64,000 nt of DNA from the NCBI GenBank assembly GCA_963920635.1, contig OY987305.1:5061153-5125152 (forward strand), read 5' to 3'. The position numbers were made by a program, and so were the translations under genes. Below, in pieces: positions 13,435 to 26,400 of the stretch. Numbering within the stretch: the first letter of the stretch is position 1; each line of letters begins with the position of its first letter. A model generated the notes under the pieces. That model did not search any database. It saw nothing but the letters and a program-made list of their open reading frames with translations, and was not told the DNA's origin. Source of the stretch: Pseudeuparius sepicola. Lineage: Eukaryota; Arthropoda; Insecta; Coleoptera; Anthribidae.

Positions 13435-14454
13435 TATAATAGGTTTTGATAGGAAACGAATAGGAAATAGATATCTCCGAGATAAATAACTTGGTAATTC
13501 GATGTGGAAGTAATGGTTCCAGAGTTTTACGTCTGGGGAATCGAATTAAATTTCCATATTCAAAAATAAACCAGTTCAGTCGATCTTACCATAGCAACGC
13601 CGCCGGCGTCAGACCGGGAGAAGATATCGGCTGCTGCCAAAATTCTGGAGAACTTCAAACACTGCTAAGTCATTAAAGTGTGAATACAAAATTTAATCTC
13701 GTTTGCTTCCAATCGGAACGTCGTCTCTTCGTCGACGATGATTGGGCGGTCTGTATTTGAATACTACACTAATTGGTAAATTAATTTCCCGGGCAATAGT
13801 TGGAATTTATTCGATCGTCTCCACCGAAATCCCAATGTGATTCCGTCGGACATAATGGACATACCGCGGCGAACGGTAGATATCTTTGTTACGGATCATC
13901 TAATTGAAATATCGAGTCCGAGTATATTCAGCATTTTAATTAGAAAGAAAAACAAATATTTTACTATTTTCGGAGCACTCGCGGCCCATCTGTTTATTTC
14001 AACTATCTATTTCAGTGATATTATATTATATGGCAGGAATAAAAATACTGGAAACGCCTAGCTATAATGATGCGCCATCTAGCCGCGAAAATTGTAAATA
14101 TGCCAATAGAAGGGCCATTCGGAGATAGCGCCAATTTGAATTTCCCGCCTAACGGTCATGTCACGTTACTTCCGCCACTGTACCCGCTTTACTCTTCTAG
14201 TAGAATTTAATTGATTTTGCATTATTTTTATCATGTAAGAGGCAATGGGGAACTTGCACAAAAATGAAATTTGAAAAATATTACCTTCAAACGTAATTTA
14301 TTGCCATTAAATGAACCACAGTTCACAAAAAAACTCATTTTTTATTTTTATGTTATAAATAATGTAAGCAATTAAAAACTGCATAATTCAAATCATTCTT
14401 GAAACGCGCCCTCCTTGGTTGTGACGTCAAGTAGCTCGTTGGTGGTGACGGCAG
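13435..14454. other. intergenic stretch with a CG-richer patch
   Basis: About 13590-13740 is CG-richer and single-copy in this window (aacgccgccggcgtcagacc). It could be a regulatory island or an old exon. The open frame at 13491-13676 has no recognised domain. Confidence 0.3.
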
Positions 14455-15000
14455 ACGAGAGGCTAAAACCCACTTTGGGTTCCACGATTTCATTGGTCGA
14501 CTCAAGGTTACATGAATTTGAACTTTGATTGTACGCTTGTGAGGTTGTTTAGAATCACATTGCAATCGTTCCTTCCAGCATAATAATGGCTTAGTTAATC
14601 ACTTATCTGAAGAACATATGGTAATTATGGAACATACCGTATGCACCTATATGACCTCTATAATGGAGATGAATTTAGCGGAAAAACTGAAATTTTGAAA
14701 GATCTGTGCCGAATGCCGGGCGAGACATAAACACGGCACAAATCTTTCAAAATTTCGGTTTTTCCGCGGGTATTCGCGAAGTTTCGATGTTGCAAAAGGT
14801 GCAAAATAGGGTGGTGATCAGTTCGAGCTGCATACGGTAAAAATTCATCAGGATTTGACGTTATTTCTTAATTCATTTGCATAATTTGTGTCACAACGGG
14901 CTATTGAATACAAGACGAGAGGCTTAATATTCAGGTAACCTTGAGTCGACCAATGAAAACGTGGAACCCAAAGTGGGTTTTAGCCTCTCGTGGCGGCAGC
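14455..15000. repeat. foldback element with a second inner hairpin
   Basis: The outer arms pair 14455-14517 (ACGAGAGGCTAAAACCCACT) with about 14928-15000 (AAGTGGGTTTTAGCCTCTCG). An inner hairpin pairs GCGGAAAAACTGAAATTTTG (14679) with its near-inverse ending at 14766. Confidence 0.7.
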
Positions 15001-15432
15001 ACCATGTACAAACTAATATGGGAGGCACATGTATGAAAACTACAGCACCACGCACGCTTTTTTAGAAGGAACAAGTAGAACGTCCTATCCTTGTCTATCC
15101 CTCTTATTGTAGTCTATCTCAGTCTTGATACTGTTGATAACGTTTGAAAAGAGTGTACTTTTACATTACGAGATGCGTAGGTAAGCGCACATTTTTGGCG
15201 AGAGCTTAGGCATCGAGCAATGTAGGTATTACATTTTTCCTGGAACTGACAATTTCATATTAGGTAGGTAAGTACATTGAATTTAAATAGGTACACTATA
15301 TAAGGAGTAGATTGTGAGTAATAATCTTCATAGTCTTCATAATAACCATTGTCCAATTATTACTAAAAATGATAATCAGTGATAAATATAAGAGGTATGA
15401 TTATACCTCTATATATAAAAAATAACTTCTTA

Positions 15433-15500
15433 TGGGATTGAACCCGGAACCTACGAATTACTAGTCCCGTAGCCTCGCCATTCAGTTAAAGAAGCGCTTG
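15433..15500 (-). pseudogene. tRNA-derived sequence (Thr AGT-like), degenerate
   Basis: On the minus strand an internal B box GGTTCAATCCC (15434-15444) is preceded by GACTAGTAATTCGTAGG. This places an anticodon loop CTAGTAA (AGT) in a tRNA-like arrangement. The anticodon stem has two mismatches and the A box is poor. I take it as a tRNA pseudogene or SINE-type fragment rather than a working tRNA. Confidence 0.45.
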
Positions 15501-15599
15501 TTAAATTTGGACTTTTAGGCGGTTCTTATTTTTGACCCACATCAGATCCCTCTGGAAATGGGTCGCCGAACTGTTTATTTTAACGTTCAATTTCTATTC

Positions 15600-15773
15600 T
15601 TCCTTCTCTAATTCTGTGCAGCTGTCACTCCTGTCACTGCCTTCCGATCGATCGAGCGATGTGACGTCACGACCATTCCCGCGTGTTTCGTGTCGTTTCG
15701 AATGAATAGCTTGCGGTCACAACTTTAATTATTTATTGCTAATTAAATACTGCGATTTGAGGGCTGATATTTG
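15600..15773 (+). promoter_or_regulatory. candidate promoter and non-coding first exon of the arrestin gene
   Basis: A CG-richer block contains ATCGATCGAGCGATG, a perfect CRE octamer TGACGTCA (15662-15669), and ends at a strong donor TTTG|GTAAGTTCTC (15774). The next acceptor-flanked exon on this strand is 17367-17412. No open frame crosses the block, so it would be 5' UTR. The assignment is inference. Confidence 0.3.
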
Positions 15774-15939
15774 GTAAGTTCTCTTTCTATATATAGGAAA
15801 ATATATCAAAGAAATAAAAAAAAATGTTCAAGTTCCCCATTGTGGTAGTAAGGTTTATCTATTTTTGAAAATTCTACTCGCAATTAGGTACTTTAGAAGA
15901 TTTACATTTCCATCCGATAATGTTACCCCAGACAAAATA

Positions 15940-16480
15940 CAGGGTGATTCAGTTTTTATTCGGGAAACTTTGTCAATGGATTAAGCACGCGAAATGCGAA
16001 AAAAGGTTTATGTAAACATATGCTGGAATTTATCGTTTTCGAGATACAGGATGTTTAAATTTCATTAAAATACAAATTAGGTAAAATACAAATTTAAAGC
16101 TAGTATGGATTACGCAATCTAAAAATGATCAACGCTATAACAGATTATGAAAAATACCAAGAGACACTTTTTGTCGCAAATTCAATCGTCTATCTAATGC
16201 CTGCTTAAAATTTTCATTTTTCAAACCCGTAGTATTTTTTTCCCTAATTTATATGCAAATGAACCCCCATAAATCCGCCACTGGTGGCCTGAGCTGCTTG
16301 AAATTCTCATGAAATTCGAAAACCATAATGGAAGTGTTGTGTACCAAATTTGGTTCAAATCTATACGACGAATCGGAAGTTATAAAAAATAAACGATTTT
16401 TTCTTCGAAAACGATAAATTTTCAGCATATGTTTATATAAACTTTTTTTCATACTTCGACGTGCTTAATATTTGTCTAGG
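15940..16480. mobile_element. foldback element (CAGGGTGATTCAG type), right end lost
   Basis: After TA it starts CAGGGTGATTCAGTTTTTAT. The left arm (AAACATATGCTGGAATTTAT, 16015) pairs with the right arm (ATAAATTTTCAGCATATGTT, about 16414-16433). The right terminus is replaced by a fragment ending TCTGGGACACACTGTA (about 16582), which matches the terminus of the element at 45613. Confidence 0.65.
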
Positions 16481-16582
16481 TGCACGGGCTAGTTCCGTTA
16501 CCAGTGGCTCACGTTACGTGTCCCATTGTTTAAAATTATTACACTCTTACACGACTATAAACTTTTTCGTTCTGGGACACAC

Positions 16583-17366
16583 TGTATCGATAAGAAGATA
16601 TGCAAAAAATGCGAAGCAAAATACATTGACGCATTTGGAAACGGCGCGCTGTTGCCTTTTTTGTCAAGGATATAAAACGTAACGTCGTCTTTTTTGCATA
16701 GAGAGTACTTAAACTTGCGTCTAGAGTAATAATCGCTTGCAATTAAAAAATCTAGAACGCGTATCAGTTTTCAAAGTGACGTAAAATGCATAGAAATCAA
16801 ATTTCACAACGAACATCTGGCAAGCTTCAAATGTTTATTGTCTAATTCGATGGTACATAGTGGAATGAGAAAAAATGATCTATGATAAAGTTTCATTGTT
16901 GGATTTTGCGTAGGGGGGCAAGGGAATTAAACTGAGTTTATCTAAAAAGTCGTATCTCTTCAATTTATAACAACTTAAAGTGACGTAACACTCGTAGGTA
17001 TAGACTGCCAAGTCAAAGTTGCGCGTAGCAAATTTGACATAATATTTAATCGGTGAAAAATGGAAAACGCCACTTAGAAAAACTAGGTAAAAAATGTGCA
17101 AGTGTAAGTGTAGCGACACTGGATTTCGAAACAAAACAGTCTTGACTACGGAAGAATGCGTGCTATCTTGTTCGAATGGATTTCCACATAAAGTTAGTCA
17201 TGTAGTTTTGGGCCCATAATGCACTACTAACAATCGCTCATTTATTACTTATTCAAAAAGCGCACAGTAGGTTCACGCGTCAGAACTTTTTTTTATTGTA
17301 TTTTCAACTCACCGAAATGGGTCGATGTTTCTAATTGTTAATCCAAGCTCATTATTTTTTTTATAG
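16583..17366. other. upstream/intron stretch, nothing recognised
   Basis: AT-rich. An open frame on the minus strand (16880-17134) shows no family motif. Confidence 0.35.
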
Positions 17367-17412
17367 TTGCATGTGATTTTAAAAGTCAGGCATGCTTAAG
17401 AAAATCAGAAAA
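17367..17412 (+). CDS. krz: arrestin exon with probable start codon
   Basis: Flanked by TTTTTTTTATAG and GTGAGTATG, so both splice signals are good. It holds 25 bases of 5' UTR and the codons MLKKIRK (17392-17412), ending in phase 0. This matches the phase 0 start (FIRLEG) of the next exon. A two-codon ATG TGA upstream frame precedes the start. It is assigned by splice signals and phase, not by remembered homology. Confidence 0.5.
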
Positions 17413-20400
17413 GTGAGTATGATTTTTTAAGCTTTATTTTACGTTGTTTTGTGGCTTTTTTTGTATTTTTTAACAAACGCTTGTGTTTTGTCATTAACCA
17501 TTAAAAGTTTATCTCAGTTCAAGAGAAATAATACAGTCGTGTGAAAATCTTAACCTCAATTTTCTATTGTTTAAATATCGAAGAGAAAAGCCACTGATGT
17601 AATGTTTTTTTAATTACCTACGTCAAACATTAAGTACGCATTTCCTGTGAAAACGGTTTATATTGTTAGTGATTTTTTAGTAACAATTCTTTGTTTTAAC
17701 GGTTTTGTGATATTTTGGTTATGGTTTTTTTACTTATAACATCGGCCTTAATTTTAATGTCAATGCTTTTTTATTTTACTAACCACTAACCGTACGATTT
17801 ACATACGGTGAAAATTATACTTTGCTGAAGTTAATTTCTGAAATATTTATTTTGACAAATTAACGGTTGTATTATCTTTTGGAATTGTTCAAGTCAGAGT
17901 AGCCAGGTATAATTTTTAGGAGTTCGTGCCGTTGTTTTCTGGTCGGTGTTATTTAAATTTCCGATACCGGCGTAAATGGCTTTTAGGTCGGTTTTGTACC
18001 GATTTTAGCCCATCGGAATTGTAAATTCGCGGTAAAATTTTCCGGAAGCCTCCCAAAATAATTTTAATCGCGTTGCCTTTGGCGACCGGGTTGATTAAAT
18101 CTCCATCAAAGATGTTCGCGCGCCACCGCACCGCATTCAATAAAATGTGTACGGCAAATTACTTTTTTCCAATTAGCCTCTTCATAAACACGATAAATTT
18201 TCGGGTCAGTTTACTACGCCCGTTGACGCAAAAGCTTGCGCCGAGGTCGTCGAAACTATCTATACACCATTAGTATAGCGCATCGATTGTTGTTAGCCTT
18301 ATTCGAGGGTCTATAAACAAACGTTTCCCTTGTTGCAGTTCATCAGACTGGAGGGGCACAGTGTGCCTAAGTTTCCTCAAACGGATCCTACACCTGGAAG
18401 TACACTGGCTCCATCTAGCTCCAGTCCAGATATGGATGATGTCAGTAGTAAACGACAGGCCACCAGGTAACTTTATTGCTAATTTTATAACTGCGCGAGA
18501 GTCGCAACTTCTTCACTAGCTCTGTTGTTGTTTCCTAATTATTGTGTAGGTATATACCGTCAGATAGTGACAGATTTAGGTGCCCCATTTTCGCATACAA
18601 GCCTCGAAGAGGGTTGAAAAGTACATCGATTGAGTAGAATTAAGGGAAATTTACGAGTGGCCCCTGGGGATAACATATATGGAAAATTCGATTTTCCTTA
18701 ACAGAAATAAAAGGTGTTTGTTGCTCACATTTTCGCGCAAGCCGTGTTCACTAAATGAATAATTAATAGAACCTGGCTTCGGAAAACCGAAAGCTTGAGT
18801 ATTGCAGGTGGCTAAAATGTTGAAATAAGGGCGTAATCTTGTAAGGAAAAATCGAGATGTTGACCGATTTTTCCACACAAGCAGAGCTAGAACAAAGGTT
18901 AAATGGGGAAAGAATTGCAGTTTTGAATGCTCAATCTAATGCCCCTTTTGGATTTTTAAAAAAGTTCATGGCTCACTAGATATTTTGAAAAGAGTGATTT
19001 TTTGCTATTTCATCAGATCTCTGTAGCTCTGTTATTTCTGATTATACAGAAGAACTGTAGAGACAAAAATTGTAGATAATTTTGGGCTTAATAAGATAAT
19101 CTAATCCAATTTTTTATGTTTGTAATTTTTGAGATATGACATAAACTTGTGTTTTTTAAATGTAAATCATAGTTGGCTGTGGCCTTATCAAATCGGCCAT
19201 TTTTTAAACTTTCCAAAGATATAATACTCGGCATAGTTATTATAAAAAATAAAAGAGCTATGGCTAATTTTCTGATTTTTTTAAAATTTTCAAATAGTCA
19301 GCCATGGAATATTTTCATAATTACGTTCTATTTATAATAAGACATACTTTAAACTTTCAAATATTTTATTTTTAGCGGGTAACAAAATGTTTAAAATTTT
19401 TAAAAATGACAGGTGAAATATCTAAAATAAACAACCTCAAACAGTTACCAGTAAAAGGAAAATAAAAAACGGCGCAAGTGCCGCCCTCTGTGATATACGT
19501 TACAGGGGAGATTAACTACTCGATTTTCTCTGTAATTTTAAAGATAAATTGATGGTTCAAAAACTAAACTTATGCAGAATTTTCCGAGGAATCCGAGTAT
19601 GTCAGAGTTAATATAAAAGGTTATTTCAAAAATACCCTTTTCCAAAAAATTGTGAACTTGAATTTTAACACGAAACATTAGTAATGAGTAATAAAACCTT
19701 GTTGGTTCTCATTTCTTACTTCCGGTTTCACCGGAAGTGAGCATCACTTGTTCAGATTTTTAGACACCCTGTGTATTTTGGATTCCTTTTCTTCTCCCAA
19801 TTCCAACCATATATAGTTTTATAGAATATGAATTATTGATTTTTGTTCATTAGTACAAATTTTCAATTTTTATAAAGTTATCTGGAATATTTTAATTTTA
19901 GATTATATGCAACCAGACATATTTGTAAGTGTATATTGGGTGGCCTACTAATAAAAGCTTGGTATTTGAATCGTAGTATAACAGGACTTTTAGCCAAATT
20001 TTTAAATAACAAGTAGAATTACGTTGATTTCCAGTTGATTTTTTATAAGATGATCAAAAAATAGTAACCTACACTTTTTTTAAACTTTTGAATAAATGCA
20101 GCAATTTTAGACTGTGTTTCAGAAGAGTTGATTTTTAGGTACATATTTGTTCCCACTTAAACATTGTACAACATACGTGCATTATGAACAATAATTTATG
20201 AGTATAATCTGTTTATTGCTAAACATTAACGAAAACCACCAATGAATTCACTACTTCCACAGCACTTTTTAAAAACCTATTATGAAAATCAAACTGGACT
20301 TTAACCCCCCTTCAGTAATGCCAAAATTGAATTCCTTGACTTTAAAAACAAAGAAAACAATACCTCACCCATTATTTTTAAATTCACCCCCTTGCACCCT

Positions 20401-23400
20401 TTTTTTGTAATAAATAAATAGTATGGTTTATTTTAAACAAGGCGCACATTGATCAGCTGCTAAAAGGTATGAATTATCTCTCCGATCGTCTGTGAACCTA
20501 TATCTGCAGCTATTTAATGTCCATATCTCACTATCCTAAAAAGGAAATTACATTTAGCTGATTTATTCACAGGCCAACAACAACTCACTTGATACCTTTT
20601 CGATTATTAACCCGTTTCGTCAATTGATCAGCTGCTAACAATATAGAAATAGTTGTTACTTAAAAATCTTATATCTCCGATAGTCTTATGCCGCTGCGAA
20701 CCTATATCTCGAGCTATGTCCATATCTCACTATCCTAAAAAGGACATTACACATGGCTGATTTATTCACAGGCCAACAACTCACTTTATACCTTCTTAAT
20801 GAAGTCGTTTCGTCGATAACACAGGCAGGCGTCATACGTATCCAGTTTTACATTCAACTTTGAGGTTATTGGTTGGCCGCAGGAGAAACAATCATAATTA
20901 ACGAGGCATTAGTTTTCCCAGACAGTTGCAAACACTAAGATTCGTTTATTTTTTTATAAAATTTGTAGAGAAGACAAATAAAAACCTGATATACAAATTT
21001 CACAAATCATATTTTATGAGGCCTAATACATGTACCATGTACTCTTCCGAATCCAGGTGCCGAACGACTCTACCAATTCGGGCGCCTTTCGAAAGGAATG
21101 GGGCCCCTACGCGAAATTTGGACCCGAAAAATCGAAAAATGCGTCCTCTATCGTTGAAAGTAAGAACAGCGTAACATACGACCTTGAGACGACCTATAAG
21201 CACCGGCAGACTGGCATAGGCACTTTCTCCCTGTCGATGATTGACTATGTTGTTCGGGCTCGTTGTGCTGCTATGTTCACACCAAAATATTGATGATGTT
21301 TTGTGGTAGGTAGCAATCGGCTTTAGAACATCGAAACTACTTTCCAAAACCGAGGACACCCGATTCGATCTCGATCAGAAAACCGAATCAGGCTGATCGC
21401 ATGAGATTCTAGTTAGGTTAGGTGGTAAAATATTTCCTTCATCTTTATATGGTACCACGAAACAGCAAATGGTGACGCTACTTGGTGGGGAGAAAAGTGG
21501 GTATGACATAAATCAGACGTGCACAACAACAAGAACTCAAATTATCGAATGACTCGTCTATTTAAATTTGGAATATCTGAAATGCAGATGCTCCTTATTT
21601 GTCGCATATTTTCCTGTATAAATCCACTTTTGAGAAAACCTTTTTCTAACCTCAAAAATACCTAAATCAGGGGGAGTTTATAAAGTCGTCTAATGTCAAA
21701 TTCACGTTGGTTGTCATGACAGCACCATTAAATGCGTGGCGTTTTTTTCCGACAGCAATTTTCGTCGAAATCCAGCCAGCAATTAAGTCCCATTCATCCT
21801 AAAATCGCTTTTCAATTTTTCGATGCGGCCCCATTGTCTTGGCATCGATTCCCCCTCTATAAAATCGAGTTTGTTTGGCAAAATCTCTTTAAATTTCTGG
21901 AAATTCTATAAATAAACCAACACAAAGTACGACCTGTAATGGGGGAAACGAAGTTCAACTTTTGTAATGGACTAAATGTGCTTATGTTATCTAGCTTTTT
22001 GCGCGCGAGTACAAAAGCTCGACGTATATAATAACGAAGTTGTCAACTGATGTAATATACTACGTATATTATGCGAGCTGAATTATTATCAAACATCTTA
22101 ATGTGACAAAAGGGGGGTCCATTTGCTTGGCATGCGACAAGAGTTGCATAATATACGCTCTTGCTGTTCCTGGAAAGTTCTCTAAACCGTATACAATAAT
22201 TTAGCTACATAACCTCAAAAACTATGCAACCTAAGATGGCGCCACATGGCATTTACAATCTATCGGTCTCGTGCATGACGTCACACCTTGGATGATAAAC
22301 ACAGAGCCGTATCTAGCGAAAATTGAGGGGGGGGTTCTGGATCGGCTCAAGCTTTTGTGGGGCTGGATGAAAGTGCGGGGCCCCGGCAAGGAATTATTTA
22401 ATCCAAAAAGAACACATTTTTGAAAATTGATACCTACGCCACTTTTTAAAAAAGTAGGCCGGGGTGATGAGTTTAGATCACTTCAGTGACGTATATAGAA
22501 ATTAATTTTTGTGAATTTCTTTCAGACAAGTGCATTTAAAATAATTCTGTAAAATGCGCCGCAGGCGAAATTTTTTAGAAATGTTAAAGAAAATTACTTC
22601 AAATTAGTCTTAGGAAATCCCAATATCTTTAGATTTCAAGCTGCAGTGAATATTTTCAAATTCTGAAATGGTTTTGGGCTCGCGAGGCGCGGCTGTTGAA
22701 GTTGATATAGCTGTAAGGTTTAAAAAACCTACTATTTTTAAATGTTTTTTAATAAAAAACTGAATCAGGTTTAAGTTGAACAAGTTTAACATTAAAACTT
22801 TAAAAATATTAAATATTAATTATAATAATAGCTGAATATTCCTTCTAGCATTTATACCTATAAATTTTCTATTTATTTGATTTCTCATTATTACGGATAT
22901 ATTCCTACACATTCTTCGCCTGGCCTGACGATACCTTTAAAATTGCCAGTAGGTATGGTAAAAGATTGCTTCGCGCCACTTGCCTAACTGAACCTTTCAT
23001 AAAAATAATAAATAAATTTTCAAATACATACAAATTAGTACTACCTAATCTATTCATAAAAGAGACTCTGGGAATCCCCTATTCTCCTAATCCATGGCGC
23101 CATGCACCATCGTTCACCGTTTACTGTTGTCCAGTGTTGCCAGTTATGTTTTATTTCATTTGAAAGCATGATCAAACTCGGTATTACACTGATCCAAAAA
23201 TTATGTTTTGTTGGCAGTTTTCGGGCGGGGTTCCATGCTCTACTGGAAAACCAGTTTAATAAATTATTACACTCACTGATGATGCCCGGGGAGCTCGTTC
23301 TAGTGGTGGTGCAAAAGCATATAAAATGGTGGCATTTTGAGCCCCCAAAATCCCCCCCTCAGATACGGCCCTGGATAAACAAACGCTTCTCTGCCAATCT

Positions 23401-26400
23401 ATTAAAAAATATAAAGAGGAACCATTCTTCTTCTATTCCTAATGGATTTTAAAATGCCTGCAGAAACTTTTTTTATTACCTACCTATGTTTAATTAAAAA
23501 TTACGTAGCTATTCACTCTAATTGAAGCCCCTTTAAAACGTTGAAAACGGTGTTATTACTCGAAAATAAAAAATATCAAGGGTAATGTGATAGGTACCTT
23601 TCCTGGGAACATATAACACAAATTAATTCAAGATAGTTGTACCAAATATACTTTGAGGTTAAGTTTACTGTTTATAAATACTATTCACAGGCACAGGAAA
23701 CGGGTCCATCCAGACAAATAATTGAATATGAACTGGAAAAGAAATGACATGAATGGCCTCTTATCAGGAACAGAACCCTTGGCTCTCATTAAAGTTTAAA
23801 CGGCATTTTGTTCTGTAGTCGATATGTACGGCTCGGAGCCCCACGCGCCCCAAAAAGTCAAACACGGGTTTCGAATTGAAATCGTATCTATTCGATTGTG
23901 TGCCACGTGCCTTCCCGTCTAGTGGTTTGTGATAGCCGTGAAGCGCTTCGCCTCATTTATTTCACCACCTACTATGACAAATTGCCAACAATGAAGCGTA
24001 ATGCTGTTGACTGCGGTCTGAAATTCCGTTTTGGGATGTTTCCATGATACGAACAAGCGAATTCCGATAGTAGGCCCTGGCTGACATCTGTCAATTGCCG
24101 TGTCGACGGCATTTGTTTCGACTTCCACGCCGCCTGGGTTTTTCGTTTCGCAGGGATCATAATTTGATTTACAGGACGCGGTTTTTATATGCCCTTATCG
24201 GGAATATATTTTATTCAGTGAATGCCGGAAAAGTTTCGGGACAGCGTAATCCCGAATTGATGTATGGTCGAATCTTGCCGGAAAATTTTAGTTTGGACTG
24301 CTATAATATAATAATTGACGGGTAGAGTTTGTTAATTGATTGTTTTTCTCTTTTCCAGGGTTTTTAAGAAGAGTTCGCCAAATGGGAAGGTAAGTCGATT
24401 TTTGGACAGAAACCGCGAAAGTTGGCTTCAGAAAATCAGTTCGCGAAGCAGCACGAGGTAAAGAAATATTTTTTAAAGAGTAATGGTGAATGTTTTTATT
24501 TATATCTTTTGTTATTAATGTAGTCTCGGGTTTTCTTATTTCACGAAAAATATTGAAATAAAGCGAGTTTTAGAGAGAACTATCGAAACTGCATAAACTG
24601 AAAAAATCAAAATAAAAAAGTATAAGTATAGAGGTTTGAAATTTGGTATAGTGGTGTAGAACTGAAGGGAGAACAACTTTTCTATACAACATTTTTCAGC
24701 AATTAAAAAAATGCATTTTTTTTATTTTAAGTTTATCATAAAATTTTATTCTTGATAAAAGTTTGTGCATTCCTGCAAACTTAAACGCAGTTTTCAAAAT
24801 TTGAATATCTCATTTAGTATGTGGGGGAGGTTCGAAAATATGAAAATGTCTCAAGAGTAAAGTACCGTTATTTGAGAAAACATGTACGTATATTATAAAA
24901 AGTCGTTTAGAATTTAAAGATAAGCCCAACTGAAGTTTAAAGTTTCTATTCTATAAAACACCTTTTTGCACGGCCTAAAGTAATCACTTTAATCCCACTT
25001 TTGCGGTACTACAGTGCCGCATTTACTCCCTTGGGACTTAAATAATTTAGTCCCAAGGGAGTAAAGAATTTAACGAAAAAATGTGAGGTATTAGGGGAAC
25101 CAAGAAACAAACCATATTTTAAAAATATTCAGTTATACAGGATGTACCACGAAAGTGTGGTGACAAATGAGATGATTTTTTTATAATGGAACTCCCTGTA
25201 TATTATTATATTTTAGGATTCCACGGAAAATTCTAAACACATCTGAAAAATGCCATTTTTAAAAAATTAGTAGGTTCTGAGCTATGAACAGTTGAAAATA
25301 GACATTTTGACTATACTTTTCAGTGTTGTAACGAAAAACTGGTTGAGATAGAACAAAATGAATTTCAGATTCCTTTCTTAACTTTTCAAGAGCTATCCGA
25401 TGGTGTAACTGAAGTTACTTCAATCAGCATAAAAAACTCTAATTGGCGTCACAAAAAGATTATAGGACATAAGCGTCACGCGGTTTTCAAAAAATATACA
25501 TATTATTCTACAAGCAACATAATATTTCACTTTTAAGGTTTTTTTAAGGTTGTCGTCAAACACAACGTAAAGGTTAATGCACCATACAATATTGTCAAAA
25601 GGTCTCTAAAAACCCATATCGATTATAACTATTTACGCAAATATATCCTAAGATCTGTGAAATTATGGTACGGCTATCTACCGCATTTCGCTGCACAAGT
25701 GGCCAGCCGTCGAACAGTATAACCCATGCAAGTATTGGTGATATTATATTAGGCGAGCATGCAGTCACTTGTTTCTACTACAATATCTATCGTCTCTGTC
25801 TCCTTCATCTCTTTTTACTGCTAATAGCAGGTGCGGTTTAATATGGTTAAAAAGGGTTTTGTCTCGTATTTTATTGCCGAGGCGCTTGTTCTGTAGCTAC
25901 CCTGGTAAAATATAAATGAACTCACTTGGAACATAGTGATATGCGGGCCGCGATGTATTTCATTGCATTTACCAGGCTCTGCTACTGGTAAAAATACCAG
26001 ACTTATCGGCAAAAATCACGTCGACCTACTCAAGGAGGCAGCCAATAAGAAAGCGAGTATAGCGATTTGATTGGTTTGTGTGAAACAAATGTATTGATTT
26101 TCTTTGGTTTCAATTATTTCAAAGTTTATTTTATTCTTTTTTCATTCATTTATACCATACGAATTGGTACCAGCACCATTCTTCACTCTCCGGATTAAAA
26201 GACGCACTTTAATCCCTTGGTACATAATTTACTACTTCGGCATTTTTTATGATTTACCCCGTGTAGAAAATAAAACCACTTTATTTAATATGCCAGTTCC
26301 TTTTCAAAGAGGATCTATCATTTATAAACGTGAGTGCCAAAAAAAATAATTTGTTTGAACAGTGCTTATGGCTCCTGCAAAATAAAAACGAAAAAATACT

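Noticed and set aside
21000..21359. 119-codon minus-strand open frame in an arrestin intron
   Set aside because: No recognisable domain, overlapping plus-strand frames of similar size, no splice context; not called as a gene.
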